A stretch of DNA of 64,000 nt from Caldilineae bacterium (GCA_020634625.1 JACKBJ010000002.1:186001-250000); one strand, 5' to 3'; shown: positions 56,872-64,000, counted from the first letter of the stretch. A program made the numbers and translations. Notes: generated by a model from the letters alone, not told the origin.

Positions 56872-57227
56872 GCCTCGATCCCACGGGCCTCAGCCAGGCC
56901 CAGCGCCTGAACATGGTCAACCTGGTCTGCAGCTTCGCCTGGACCGACTTCGACCTGGACGACGACGAGCGCGCGCACATCCGCGCCCTCTGCCGTCAGC
57001 TGAACCTCGACGCCGCCGGGCGCGAGCAGGTCGAAGCCTGGCTCGACCAGCCGCCCGACACCGACGAGATGGCCGACCCGGGCGCCATCCCGATCGCCCA
57101 CCGCGAGGCCTTTCTCGAGGAGTGCCAGCGCATCATCCTGGCCGACGCCTACGTCGATGCCGAGGAGAGTCTGGCCTATCGGATCTTCCGCGACATCCTG
57201 CTCTCGGAGCGGCGCGACGACGACTGA
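56868..57227 (+). CDS. TerB-like helical protein
   Basis: 119 residues, all helical and very acidic. The pattern 'MVNLVCSFAWTDFDLDDDER', 'CRQLNLDAAGREQVEAWL', 'CQRIILADAYVDAEESLAYR' has the two Asp-rich helix turns (D-x-D-x-D-x-E) of the TerB/DjlA-N fold, where paired acidic residues bind metal. TerB proteins accompany tellurite-resistance and membrane-stress systems, but no other ter gene is here. It overlaps the DUF423 gene by ATGA. A 24-nt palindrome (57314-57337) lies beyond its stop, in front of a convergent gene. Confidence 0.7.
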   Translation: MSLDPTGLSQAQRLNMVNLVCSFAWTDFDLDDDERAHIRALCRQLNLDAAGREQVEAWLDQPPDTDEMADPGAIPIAHREAFLEECQRIILADAYVDAEESLAYRIFRDILLSERRDDD

Positions 57228-57313
57228 GTTCGCCATGCGCCGGAACTCGGCGCAGCTCACGGATCGAAACCGGTTCGCGGCGCGGGCGAGTTTCTTTCAT
57301 CGGAGGCTGGACG

Positions 57314-57337
57314 GGGCGCCGCCGGCCGGCGGCGCCC
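57314..57337. terminator. 24-nt perfect GC palindrome between convergent genes
   Basis: Two 12-nt self-complementary halves (57314-57325 and 57326-57337) between the end of the TerB-like gene (57227) and the end of the Tag-like gene (57360). No T tract follows on either strand. Bidirectional termination is inferred from position. Confidence 0.45.
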
Positions 57338-57359
57338 GCCGAAGGCGCTCGGGGCGGGC

Positions 57360-57818
57360 TCAGCCCGTGAAGGGCGCGTACTTGCCCTGGTTCTTGACGC
57401 TGACCTCGCCGATGTCGTGGCCGGTGCCGAAGAGCCAGAAGCGGGCGCCCTGCTCCGAGATGTAGGCGAAGCGCTTGGCCAGGGCTTTGGCCGCTCCATC
57501 CACGCCCTGCTCGGCATACAGCGCGTCGACCCAGGCGCCGAAACTGCCGTGGGCCTCGGCCAGCTCCTGCATCGTCTGGGCGTTGGAGACCACGGCCTGG
57601 AGCTTGGCGCGGTACTTGATGACGCGATCGTCCTCGGTCAGGCGGTCGACGTCGCCCGGGCTCATCGCGGCCACCACCTGGGGGTCGAAGCCGTGGAAGG
57701 CTTCGCGGAAGCCGGGCCACTTGTTGTCGACCACCTGGCGGTTCAGCCCGCCCATGAAGATGATCCGGCTGGCGGACTCGAGGTAGCCGGCGTCGCTGGC
57801 GGGGGTGTCGGGCAACAT
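57360..57818 (-). CDS. DNA-3-methyladenine glycosylase I (Tag)-like protein lacking zinc-site residues
   Basis: 152 residues. The core matches Tag: 'FMGGLNRQVVDNKWPGFREA', 'FHGFDPQVVAAMSPGDVDRL', 'AKLQAVVSNAQTMQEL' and 'HGSFGAWVD', the HhH-like region that removes alkylated adenine. It is shorter than E. coli Tag (187): the first 38 residues, with Cys4, His17 and Glu38, and the C-terminal His/Cys zinc ligands have no counterpart. A catalytic role is therefore uncertain. GGGAGG 6 nt upstream fixes the ATG. The promoter CGC-TAGAAT lies at 57880-57888. Confidence 0.75.
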   Translation of the reverse strand: MLPDTPASDAGYLESASRIIFMGGLNRQVVDNKWPGFREAFHGFDPQVVAAMSPGDVDRLTEDDRVIKYRAKLQAVVSNAQTMQELAEAHGSFGAWVDALYAEQGVDGAAKALAKRFAYISEQGARFWLFGTGHDIGEVSVKNQGKYAPFTG

Positions 57819-57879
57819 GCTGGGCCTCCCTGAATCGGCTGATGGCGCGGGTGGGACGCGCCGCTTGGTTGGATCCCCG

Positions 57880-57888
57880 ATTCTAGCG
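57880..57888 (-). promoter_or_regulatory. -10 element (CGC-TAGAAT) of the Tag-like gene
   Basis: On the minus strand CGC (57888-57886) then TAGAAT (57885-57880) and C, about 61 nt before the ATG. The same nine bases precede gcvT at 4631-4639. Confidence 0.5.
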
Positions 57889-57923
57889 GCCCGGCGGCTC
57901 GCGTGCAGCCCCGACCGGCCGCG

Positions 57924-58451
57924 CTAGCGGCGGGCCGGGCGTAGCGGCAACCGCGCGTCCAGCGCCAGGACCAGCCCGCCGGCCAGCCCCAGGCCCGCCG
58001 CCAGCAGCAGCGCCAGGGCGCGTGGCGGCAGCGGAAGGCCAGCCGCGAGCGCGAAGCCCCGTCCACGCAGGGCCAGCGTCAGCTCGGCCAGCCAGAGCGG
58101 GTCGCTCCGGCCCAGCCACCAGAGGGCCAGGCCCAGGCCGGCGGCCGCCGTGAGGACGAGGCAGCTCGCCACGCAGAGCTCGACGAAGCCGGGGCCGGCC
58201 CAGATGGGCTCGGCCGGCGGGCGGACCCGGCCGGCCAGCGCCTCGGCCTCGATGTTGGCCCGCATGCGGCGCATGAAGCCCGCCGGCAGCGGCTCGAGCG
58301 GCAGCGCGACCGGCCCATCGAAGCGCGTCTCGAGCCCGTTCGCATGGGGGAGCTCGGTCGAGCCGCGTCGTTCGGTAGAGTCGGGCAGCCGGGTCGGGTC
58401 GGGCGACCGGGTCGGGTCGGGTGACGGGGCGTGACGCTTGGCATCAGGCAT
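57924..58451 (-). CDS. Putative anti-sigma factor, membrane protein
   Basis: 175 residues. The N-terminal 40 residues are low-complexity ('PDPTRSPDPTRLPDSTERR'), encoded by tandem GTCGGG repeats. Two membrane helices (about 93-112 and 147-165) follow. The start overlaps the sigma-factor stop (ATGCCTGA), so the two are translationally coupled, the usual arrangement for an ECF sigma/anti-sigma pair. No HxxxCxxC zinc motif is present, and the cytoplasmic part (about 40-90) is short ('MRRMRANIEAEALAGRVR'). The role rests on coupling and topology, not on family similarity. Confidence 0.55.
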   Translation of the reverse strand: MPDAKRHAPSPDPTRSPDPTRLPDSTERRGSTELPHANGLETRFDGPVALPLEPLPAGFMRRMRANIEAEALAGRVRPPAEPIWAGPGFVELCVASCLVLTAAAGLGLALWWLGRSDPLWLAELTLALRGRGFALAAGLPLPPRALALLLAAGLGLAGGLVLALDARLPLRPARR

Positions 58452-59133
58452 GGCGGGCCTCCGGGCGCAGCTCGGCCGGGGCGCCGCGCGTGGCGGGCTG
58501 CCCGGCCGGGCCGGATTCGGCGCGGTGGGGGTCGGCGGCGCGAAGGCCGGCCGGCTGGCGCTCGGCCAGGGCCGCCTGCAATCGGCGCCGGCCGCGGTGG
58601 ATGCCGGTCTTGACGGTGCCCAGCGGCATGCCCGTCACTTCGGCGATCTCGGCGTAGCTCAGCTCGTCCAGGTGCCGCAGGCAGATCAGGAGCCGATAGG
58701 GATCGGGCAGGGCGTCGATGGCCGCCTGCAGCTGCTCGCCCAGATCGCATGCCAGCAGGTTCGCCTCGGGCCGCTGCCGGTCGTCGGGCAGGGTCAAGGC
58801 CGCGGCATCGGTGTCGATGGCGGCCAGATCCGCCCGCAGGCGCGGCAGGCGGTTGTAGCCCAGGTTGGTGACGATGCGGTAGAGCCAGGTGCGCAGGCTG
58901 GACTCGATCCGGAAGCCCGGCAGGCCGTTCCAGGCGCGCAGCAGCGCCTCCTGGGCAAGATCCTCGGCCTCGCGGGCATCGCCCAGGAGGCGCAGGGCCA
59001 GGCTGTACAGGTAGGCGGCATGCGGCGACATCAGGCGCTCGAAGGCCGCCATGTCGCCGGCCTGGGCGCGGCGGATCAAGGCGGCCTCGTCCCGGGACTG
59101 GCGAGCGCTGGGGACCGGCGTGCGGATGCTCAT
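58444..59133 (-). CDS. ECF-type RNA polymerase sigma factor
   Basis: 229 residues. Region 2 (about 17-98): 'ALIRRAQAGDMAAFERLMSP', 'LGDAREAEDLAQEALLRAWN' and 'SLRTWLYRIVTNLGYNRLPR'. Region 4 (about 137-190): 'LPDPYRLLICLRHLDELSYA', 'GMPLGTVKTGIHRGRRRL'. There is no region 3. The 35-residue C-terminal extension is Ala/Arg/Pro-rich. It is coupled to a putative anti-sigma factor. Upstream TGAAAC-N16-GGTC (59170-59145) suggests autoregulation, and a matching site faces the divergent DUF4097 gene. Confidence 0.92.
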   Translation of the reverse strand: MSIRTPVPSARQSRDEAALIRRAQAGDMAAFERLMSPHAAYLYSLALRLLGDAREAEDLAQEALLRAWNGLPGFRIESSLRTWLYRIVTNLGYNRLPRLRADLAAIDTDAAALTLPDDRQRPEANLLACDLGEQLQAAIDALPDPYRLLICLRHLDELSYAEIAEVTGMPLGTVKTGIHRGRRRLQAALAERQPAGLRAADPHRAESGPAGQPATRGAPAELRPEARHA

Positions 59134-59144
59134 CGATGGGCTTG

Positions 59145-59170
59145 GACCGGCGGGCGGGACGAAAGTTTCA
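59145..59170 (-). promoter_or_regulatory. Possible ECF-type promoter of the sigma-factor gene
   Basis: Minus strand TGAAAC (59170-59165), 16 nt, GGTC (59148-59145), then 11 nt to the ATG. This resembles TGAAAC-N16-CGTM promoters of several ECF groups. Confidence 0.45.
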
Positions 59171-59295
59171 TCGGAGCGGCCCGGTTCGGCGGGCCGCCCG
59201 GTCGGATGTTTCGGGGCACCGGCGATGCTGAGCCTTCACGTTGGACAGGATAACACGTCCGAGGTCGCGATGCCGGCGGTGGGCCGAGCCAGGGC

Positions 59296-59322
59296 TGAAA
59301 CCTGGAGCCCCGTCGGCCGGTC
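59296..59322 (+). promoter_or_regulatory. Possible ECF-type promoter of the DUF4097 gene
   Basis: TGAAAC (59296-59301), 17 nt, GGTC (59319-59322), about 65 nt before the ATG at 59388. It matches the sigma-gene promoter in both boxes. Confidence 0.4.
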
Positions 59323-59387
59323 AAAGCCTCGAGAGGAGGGTGGAAGGGCCGAACCGGGCCCGATCGAGCCCTCGGAGGATCGAAGCC

Positions 59388-60719
59388 ATGCGGAAGGGAC
59401 GAATCATCACGGCGATCCTGGCGCTGGCCCTGGTCGGCGTCTGCGGCGCCTCGCTCCTGATCGTCTACGCCAGTTATGACGCCCTGCGCGCGAGCGGCGT
59501 CGCACTGGCCTGGGGCGTTCACGACAGCCGGGCGGTGGTCACCGAGACCCTGCGCGTCGATCGCGACCTGCCCAAGCGGCTCGTGATCGACAGCAGCGGC
59601 GGTGACATCATCGTCAGCGGGGGCTCGCGCCAGGGGGTCGAGGTCGAGATGGCCAAGCAGGCTTGGGAACGCGATGCCGAGGCCGCGCGCGCCGCGGCCG
59701 AAGCCATGGCCGTGGAGGTCGAGCGCCAGGGCGACACCCTGACCCTGCGCTGGAAGCACCCGGAGACCCTCGACCTCGGGGTGCAGCGCGGCGGACGGGA
59801 CGCGGTCGCCTTCAGCCTGCGGCTGCCCGCGTCGCTGGCGCTCGCGCTGAGCACCGGGAACGGCGACCTGGTCCTGGAGGGCATGGCCGCGCCGGCCGAG
59901 CTCGAGACGGGCTTCGGCTCGGTGCGCGTGGACGGCCACGCCGGCCCCCTGTCGATCGAGAGCCGCAACGCGGAGCTCGCGGTCGAGCGGGTCGAGGCCG
60001 GCGCTGGCACGATCGCGCTGTCGACCGACTTCGGCGGCATCGAGGCCAAGGCCCTGCACGGCGGCGCGCTGAGCCTGAGCAGCCGCAACGGTCGCATCGA
60101 GGCCTCCGATCTCCGGGCGGCCGGCGCGCTGGCCATCGACAGCGACTTCGGTGACCTGGCGCTGACGCAGCTGCGGGCGGCCGGCCTCGTGCTCGGCAGC
60201 CGCAACGGGGCCGTCACGCTCGACGGCGGCCGCATCGACGGCCCGCTCGCGGTGAGCAACGACTTCGGCGACACGCGGATCGAAGGCGTGTCGGCGCGCG
60301 GCTACGCCATCGACGCGCGCAACGGACGGGTGACCCTGGTCGGGCCGAGCGGCTCGGTGCGGGTCGACTCGCAGTTCGGCGACGTCGAGATCCGCCAGGC
60401 CCAGGCGGTCCGCCTGCAGGTGGAGACGGCCAACGGCGCCATCGAGGTCTCGGGCAGCCTGGCCGCGGGCGCGGGCCATCGCCTGCACAGCGACTTCGGC
60501 GCCATCCATCTGGCCCTGCCGGCCGACAGCGACCTCGACCTGGTCCTGAGCACCGACTTCGGGACGGTGACCAGCGACCTGCCGGTGTCGGTCGCCGGGC
60601 GCATGGACGGCCGGGCGCTCGAAGGCCGGCTGGGCGCCGGCGGCACGCGCCTGGAGGTCGGGACCAAGAGCGGTGACATCCGCCTGTCGGCCCTGTCCAG
60701 CAACGTTCGACCCGACTGA
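59388..60719 (+). CDS. DUF4097-family beta-repeat surface protein
   Basis: 443 residues. One N-terminal membrane segment (about 6-28) precedes an extracellular domain. From about residue 75 to the end, short beta strands repeat in a regular pattern that alternates 'DFG' and 'RNG' turns: 'STDFGGIEAKAL', 'SSRNGRIEASDL', 'DSDFGDLALTQL', 'GSRNGAVTLDG', 'SNDFGDTRIEGV', 'DARNGRVTLVG', 'DSQFGDVEIRQ'. This is the left-handed or solenoid-like DUF4097 fold, often tied to envelope stress. Start ATG 59388 follows GGAGG at 9 nt; the frame open from 59241 crosses the promoter. It is divergent from the ECF sigma gene with matching promoter boxes, so it is a candidate regulon member. Confidence 0.8.
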   Translation: MRKGRIITAILALALVGVCGASLLIVYASYDALRASGVALAWGVHDSRAVVTETLRVDRDLPKRLVIDSSGGDIIVSGGSRQGVEVEMAKQAWERDAEAARAAAEAMAVEVERQGDTLTLRWKHPETLDLGVQRGGRDAVAFSLRLPASLALALSTGNGDLVLEGMAAPAELETGFGSVRVDGHAGPLSIESRNAELAVERVEAGAGTIALSTDFGGIEAKALHGGALSLSSRNGRIEASDLRAAGALAIDSDFGDLALTQLRAAGLVLGSRNGAVTLDGGRIDGPLAVSNDFGDTRIEGVSARGYAIDARNGRVTLVGPSGSVRVDSQFGDVEIRQAQAVRLQVETANGAIEVSGSLAAGAGHRLHSDFGAIHLALPADSDLDLVLSTDFGTVTSDLPVSVAGRMDGRALEGRLGAGGTRLEVGTKSGDIRLSALSSNVRPD

Positions 60720-60901
60720 GCCAGCCGGCGTCGAGGGTCGCCACGCGCGCAACGGCGCCCGGCGGTCGACCCGCGATCGCCGCTCGCGGCCGTGCCGACG
60801 ATCCGCATCCCCTGCCATCCGCCACCCGCCACGCCGCCATCCGTCAGCATCCAACGCTGCCGACCGGCCGGAAGCCGGGCCACCCGATAGGAGCCAGTCC
60901 C

Positions 60902-61339
60902 ATGCGAGTCGAAGAAGTCTTCGTCACCATCGCCGCCCTGATGGCCTTCAGCATCCCCTTCATCCTGGTGGGCTACATCCGCCGCCTGCGCTACGAAGAG
61001 CTCGTGACGCTGGCCGAGCAGGGCCTGCTGCGCGAGGACCTCGGCTGGCGCGGCCGGCGCGGCAACGGCAAGGCAGGGCTGCGCTGGGGCATCGTGCTGA
61101 CCGCCCTGGGCGTCGCCCTGTCCTGCGGCCTGTGGCCGATCGGCTTCGTCGTCGACGGCTTCCCGCTCGGCCTGGGCCCCTGGATGCTGCTGGGCTTCCT
61201 GCCGACCGCCTTCGGCATCGCCCTGCTGCTGATCCACCGCCTGGCCGGCGAGGACGAGGCGGGGCGGGACGGGGATGCGGCCTCGATGCCCGCGATCTCC
61301 GACTCCAGTGATCCCGACCCGGATCCCGAGTCCGCCTGA
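60902..61339 (+). CDS. Small membrane protein with three helices, function unknown
   Basis: 145 residues. Helices at about 8-25, 62-82 and 90-112, with a basic loop 'RRLRYEELVTLAEQGLLRED' after the first, the layout of DUF6249-like proteins. The C-terminus is acidic and low-complexity ('DPDPDPESA'). AGGAG lies about 9 nt before the ATG. It is 182 nt downstream of the DUF4097 gene, in the same direction, and is followed by a strong terminator (61358-61399), so it may be the last gene of an envelope-stress unit. Function is not recognised. Confidence 0.6.
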   Translation: MRVEEVFVTIAALMAFSIPFILVGYIRRLRYEELVTLAEQGLLREDLGWRGRRGNGKAGLRWGIVLTALGVALSCGLWPIGFVVDGFPLGLGPWMLLGFLPTAFGIALLLIHRLAGEDEAGRDGDAASMPAISDSSDPDPDPESA

Positions 61340-61357
61340 GCCGCCGCGAGGCTCCGC

Positions 61358-61399
61358 ACGCCGGCCCGGTCACACGCGTGACCGGGCCGGCGTTGTTGT
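61358..61399 (+). terminator. Intrinsic terminator after the small membrane protein gene
   Basis: Perfect 16-bp stem (61358-61373 with 61378-61393) with a 4-nt loop, then TGTTGT. It starts 18 nt after the stop. Confidence 0.8.
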
Positions 61400-61519
61400 A
61401 GGCCGAGCCGTCTTGTGGTATCAACCCGGGTCGCGCGTCACGCCCTTCGGGCGCCGGTGGCGCCGATCGACCCCAAACCCCGCATCGCCCTCTGTTCGCA
61501 TCAGCCCTGGAGCAAGCCC

Positions 61520-63952
61520 GTGATCCGAAGACTCCCCTGGACGTTCCTCTGCCTGGCCCTGCTGGGTCTGGCGGCCCTGCTGCCACGCTCGGCCAGCGCC
61601 GACGTCATCGACTACGACCCGCGCAGCGATCAGGTGCCCCAGATCCTCTCGCCGGAGGACATGGACCGTTACCAGGCCCTCCGCGGCGCCCCGGTCCGCC
61701 GGCACGGCGTGCTCGACGTCAGCCCGGGCGGCCAGCACGCCGTCCTGTCGATGGGCGGCAACCTCGAGGTCTACGACGTCGCCAGCCGGGCTCGGGTGTC
61801 GACGATCAGCCTGGCCGGCCTCGGCCTGTCCAGCGGGCTGCACTGGACCAGCCCGACCCGGGCCCTGGCCTTGACCGCGCAGAGCTTCAACGATCGTCGG
61901 ACGCCCTGGCGCTACTACCGCAGCGACTTCGACATCGCCGCCGGCACCATGGTGACGCAGAGCATCCAGATCGACGACAAGGTCCTGCGCGGCGCCACCC
62001 TCAACGCCGTCCTCTCCGGCGGCACGCCGGCCGAGACGCCGGACGGCAAGCGCTGGATCTTCGGCCTCGGCCAGCCCGGCGGCGGCCTGCTCGACGACCT
62101 GACGGTCGAGGTCGAACGGCCCAGCTACGATGGCCGCACGGAGGAGGAGCTCGCGCTGCTCGGCGAGCAGCAGGAGCCCTACGTGATCCTGCAGCAGGCC
62201 ATCACGCTCCTGGCCGTCTCGATCGACGACGGCAGCGTCATCGAGGTCGCGACGGTGCCGGCCGGCACCAACCCCAACGTCGCCCTGGGCACGGCCGCCA
62301 TGCGGCCGGGCCATGCCGAGGCCGCCTTCGTCACCTACGTGAACCTGCCCTGGGCCGGCGAGGTGATCAACGGCCGGTCCAACCGCGGCGGCGGCATGCC
62401 CAACAGCTACTGGAACGTCCAGGAGAACCTGGGCCGCATCCCCGAGTCGGAGAACTTCCACATCACCCAGACCCAGCTGCACATCGTCGATCTGGGCAGC
62501 GGGGACGAGACCATCGTCGAGAACGCCGACCACACGCCGGGCAAGTTCTCGGGCATCGTCTGGACCGCCGATGGCGAGCACCTCTTCGTCGAGGTGGCCA
62601 CGCCCTCGATCCTGGCCGGCCGCGAGCACCCCATCTACGAGTACTCGGCCGGCGTCGCCCTGCAGCGCTACACGCCGGCCGGCGCCTACCAGGACACCTG
62701 GGCACGGGTGGGCATGGACGCCTCCAGCACGGCCTTCTTCCCGACCGAGGGGACCAAGGCCCTGGTGCTCTACGGCATGAACACCACCCGCCACCTGGCC
62801 ATCGTCGACCTGGCCGACGCCGCGGCCGAGCCCGAGCCGGTCTACCAGGGCGACGACATGCTGCTGGGCTTCGCCTACCGCGACGGATCGCTGGCGGCCG
62901 GCCTGACCAGCGCGGTCGACCCGGGCGAGACCTGGCTCGGCAAGCAGCCCGCCGGCGGCGGCGCCGCCGAGCTGGCGGTCCTGACCGACCTGAACGCCGC
63001 GGCGCGGGCCGTCAGCCACATCGCCTACGCGCCCTTCAGCTACACCAGCTCGGCCGGCTACGCGCTGGGCGGCATCTACATCTACCCGGCCGAGTGGGGC
63101 GGCCCGCCCAGCGAGCCCAAGCCGGCGGTGGTCTGGCAGCAGGGCGGCCCCGGCGGCCAGATCTACAACATGTGGGGCACCAGCGTCGAGAGCCCCTACT
63201 CGTTGCTGCCCAACTTCGGCATCCCGGTGATCATGGTCAACGGCGCCGGGCGCACTTCCAACGGCCAGCAGTTCTACAGCGACATGGCCGACGGCACCAA
63301 CTTCGGCCAGCGCGACATCCGCGACGTCAAGGAGGCGGTCGACCACCTGATCGGCCTCGGCTGGGTCAAGGCCGACGCGGTGGGCGTGACCGGCTGCTCC
63401 TACGGCGGCTACTTCACGCTGCAGAGCCTGGTGACCTACCCGAACACCTACGCGGCCGGCAACAGCCAGTGCTCGCTCAACGACATGTTCTACGAGTTCA
63501 ACTTCGGCTGGTCGCCCTTCCTGGCCTACCTGCTGGGCGACACGCCGACCGGCAACCCGGAGGAGTACGTCAAGGACTCGCCGACCTACAACGCCAACAA
63601 GATCGAGGTGCCGCTGTTGCAGTTCCACGGCACCAGCGACTTCCTGTTCTTCGAGCAGATCACCAACATCCACGACCAGGTGGCGATGAACGGCGTGGCC
63701 TCGCGCTTCTTCCGCCCGATCGGCTACGGCCACGGCATCGGCGGCATCGGCGGCGTGCCCAACGCCGGCGCCGACGGCCAGAAGTTCGCCTTCCAGCTCC
63801 AGCTGGACTGGTTCCGCACCCACCTGGGCGTCCAGAGTGCGCTGGCCTTCGACGACGCGGCGGTGGCCGCCTACCGATACGGGCGCTGGCTGAACGGCGT
63901 CGAGATGGGGCGCTCGCCCGTCCCGGGCCCCGTGGCGCCGGAGGTGCGCTGA
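61520..63952 (+). CDS. Secreted S9-family (prolyl oligopeptidase-like) serine peptidase
   Basis: 810 residues from GTG 61520. A signal peptide (about 8-27, 'FLCLALLGLAALLPRSASAD') is followed by a propeller-like region (about 60-500; blades such as 'GVLDVSPGGQHAVLSMGG' and 'FSGIVWTADGEHLFVEV'). The alpha/beta-hydrolase domain (about 530-790) has the nucleophile 'VTGCSYGGYF' (Ser), 'FHGTSDFLFF' (Asp) and 'IGYGHGIGG' (His). Such enzymes cut peptides at the outer face of the membrane. GGAG (61509-61512) lies 7 nt before GTG 61520; the frame from GTG 61415 has no such site and overlaps the end of the terminator region. The stop TGATG overlaps the next ATG, so the downstream gene is coupled. Confidence 0.85.
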   Translation: MIRRLPWTFLCLALLGLAALLPRSASADVIDYDPRSDQVPQILSPEDMDRYQALRGAPVRRHGVLDVSPGGQHAVLSMGGNLEVYDVASRARVSTISLAGLGLSSGLHWTSPTRALALTAQSFNDRRTPWRYYRSDFDIAAGTMVTQSIQIDDKVLRGATLNAVLSGGTPAETPDGKRWIFGLGQPGGGLLDDLTVEVERPSYDGRTEEELALLGEQQEPYVILQQAITLLAVSIDDGSVIEVATVPAGTNPNVALGTAAMRPGHAEAAFVTYVNLPWAGEVINGRSNRGGGMPNSYWNVQENLGRIPESENFHITQTQLHIVDLGSGDETIVENADHTPGKFSGIVWTADGEHLFVEVATPSILAGREHPIYEYSAGVALQRYTPAGAYQDTWARVGMDASSTAFFPTEGTKALVLYGMNTTRHLAIVDLADAAAEPEPVYQGDDMLLGFAYRDGSLAAGLTSAVDPGETWLGKQPAGGGAAELAVLTDLNAAARAVSHIAYAPFSYTSSAGYALGGIYIYPAEWGGPPSEPKPAVVWQQGGPGGQIYNMWGTSVESPYSLLPNFGIPVIMVNGAGRTSNGQQFYSDMADGTNFGQRDIRDVKEAVDHLIGLGWVKADAVGVTGCSYGGYFTLQSLVTYPNTYAAGNSQCSLNDMFYEFNFGWSPFLAYLLGDTPTGNPEEYVKDSPTYNANKIEVPLLQFHGTSDFLFFEQITNIHDQVAMNGVASRFFRPIGYGHGIGGIGGVPNAGADGQKFAFQLQLDWFRTHLGVQSALAFDDAAVAAYRYGRWLNGVEMGRSPVPGPVAPEVR

Positions 63953-64000
63953 TGAACAAGGCAATCCAGATGACCCGCCGCTTCGACCCGCGCCGCCTGG
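63952..64000 (+). CDS. Start of a gene coupled to the S9 peptidase (truncated by window end)
   Basis: ATG at 63952 overlaps the S9 stop as TGATG. Sixteen codons are visible: 'MNKAIQMTRRFDPRRL'. The basic N-terminus could lead into a membrane segment. Identity is unknown. Confidence 0.5.
   Translation, partial: MNKAIQMTRRFDPRRL

Noticed and set aside
57290..59175. Similar TTTCATCGGAG strings near 57300 and 59167 as paired ECF sites
   Set aside because: The 57300 copy lies between convergent genes with no start codon to serve and lacks the GAAAC core.
61421..63964. An 847-codon minus-strand frame covering the S9 peptidase
   Set aside because: Fully antisense to an enzyme with a complete catalytic triad; no domain and no ribosome site.
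1..64000. CRISPR arrays, prophage or defence islands
   Set aside because: No spaced direct repeats, cas, integrase, restriction or toxin-antitoxin genes were found; tandem repeats seen (GTCGGG near 58400) lie inside a coding region.

Overview
The window is one continuous stretch of very GC-rich bacterial chromosome. It is densely coded on both strands, with no rRNA, recognisable tRNA, insertion sequence, prophage or CRISPR array. I infer a member of the Chloroflexota, most likely Anaerolineae-like. The grounds are secreted proteins with Pro/Thr-rich linkers ending in a short F/Y-L-P tail, a lipoprotein carrying a Cys-containing Ig-like domain, BTAD/TPR regulators, and a mix of leaderless and Shine-Dalgarno starts. 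This placement is inference; no marker gene in the window fixes the taxon.

Layout. 1-8.5 kb: the tail of an MscS channel overlapping a secreted cohesin-like protein; two TPR regulators (HTH-TPR and BTAD-TPR); a small secreted protein; gcvT with a TTG start; a GNAT acetyltransferase; and a secreted propeller-like protein. 8.7-14.4 kb: a membrane-anchored M23-like protein ending in a dockerin, then two overlapping genes for large complex-I/Mrp-antiporter-like membrane proteins. 14.4-21.3 kb: an information-processing block of S1-domain protein, FtsK translocase, YebC and RuvC, converging on an EF-G-like GTPase. 21.6-23.8 kb: an unusually G-rich segment with a membrane-anchored protein that looks frameshifted at poly-C tracts, facing divergently a Sua5/TsaC gene. 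23.8-34.6 kb: an HtrA protease divergent from a 2110-residue alpha-2-macroglobulin-like lipoprotein, then a CotH-kinase/lamin-tail protein. 34.7-44.6 kb: a second MscS channel, a membrane-anchored propeller-like protein, a double-vWA protein, DUF1801, a large repeat protein with a YLPW tail, a DUF368 lipid transporter and a FecR lipoprotein.

44.8-53.4 kb is a compact surface-polysaccharide locus: an O-antigen-ligase/TPR protein divergent from a methyltransferase-GT2-GT4 fusion and a tandem-duplicated glycosyltransferase. 53.4-61.4 kb holds a ComEA-like HhH lipoprotein coupled to a small membrane protein, an ABM-fold protein, an orphan lipoprotein, DUF423 and TerB-like proteins, a Tag-like glycosylase, and an ECF sigma/putative anti-sigma pair divergent from a DUF4097 beta-repeat protein. 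The window ends with a secreted S9 peptidase and the first codons of a coupled gene.

What works together. The clearest theme is cell-surface construction and protection: protease plus macroglobulin-like lipoprotein, undecaprenyl-phosphate recycling, polysaccharide polymerase and transferases, an M23-like protein, and secreted proteins sharing a tail motif. Regulation is unusually readable. Many promoters carry a TGC-TAnnnT-C type -10, and several genes start 7-9 nt after it, so they are probably leaderless. One pair of divergent promoters resembles ECF sites next to the ECF sigma gene.
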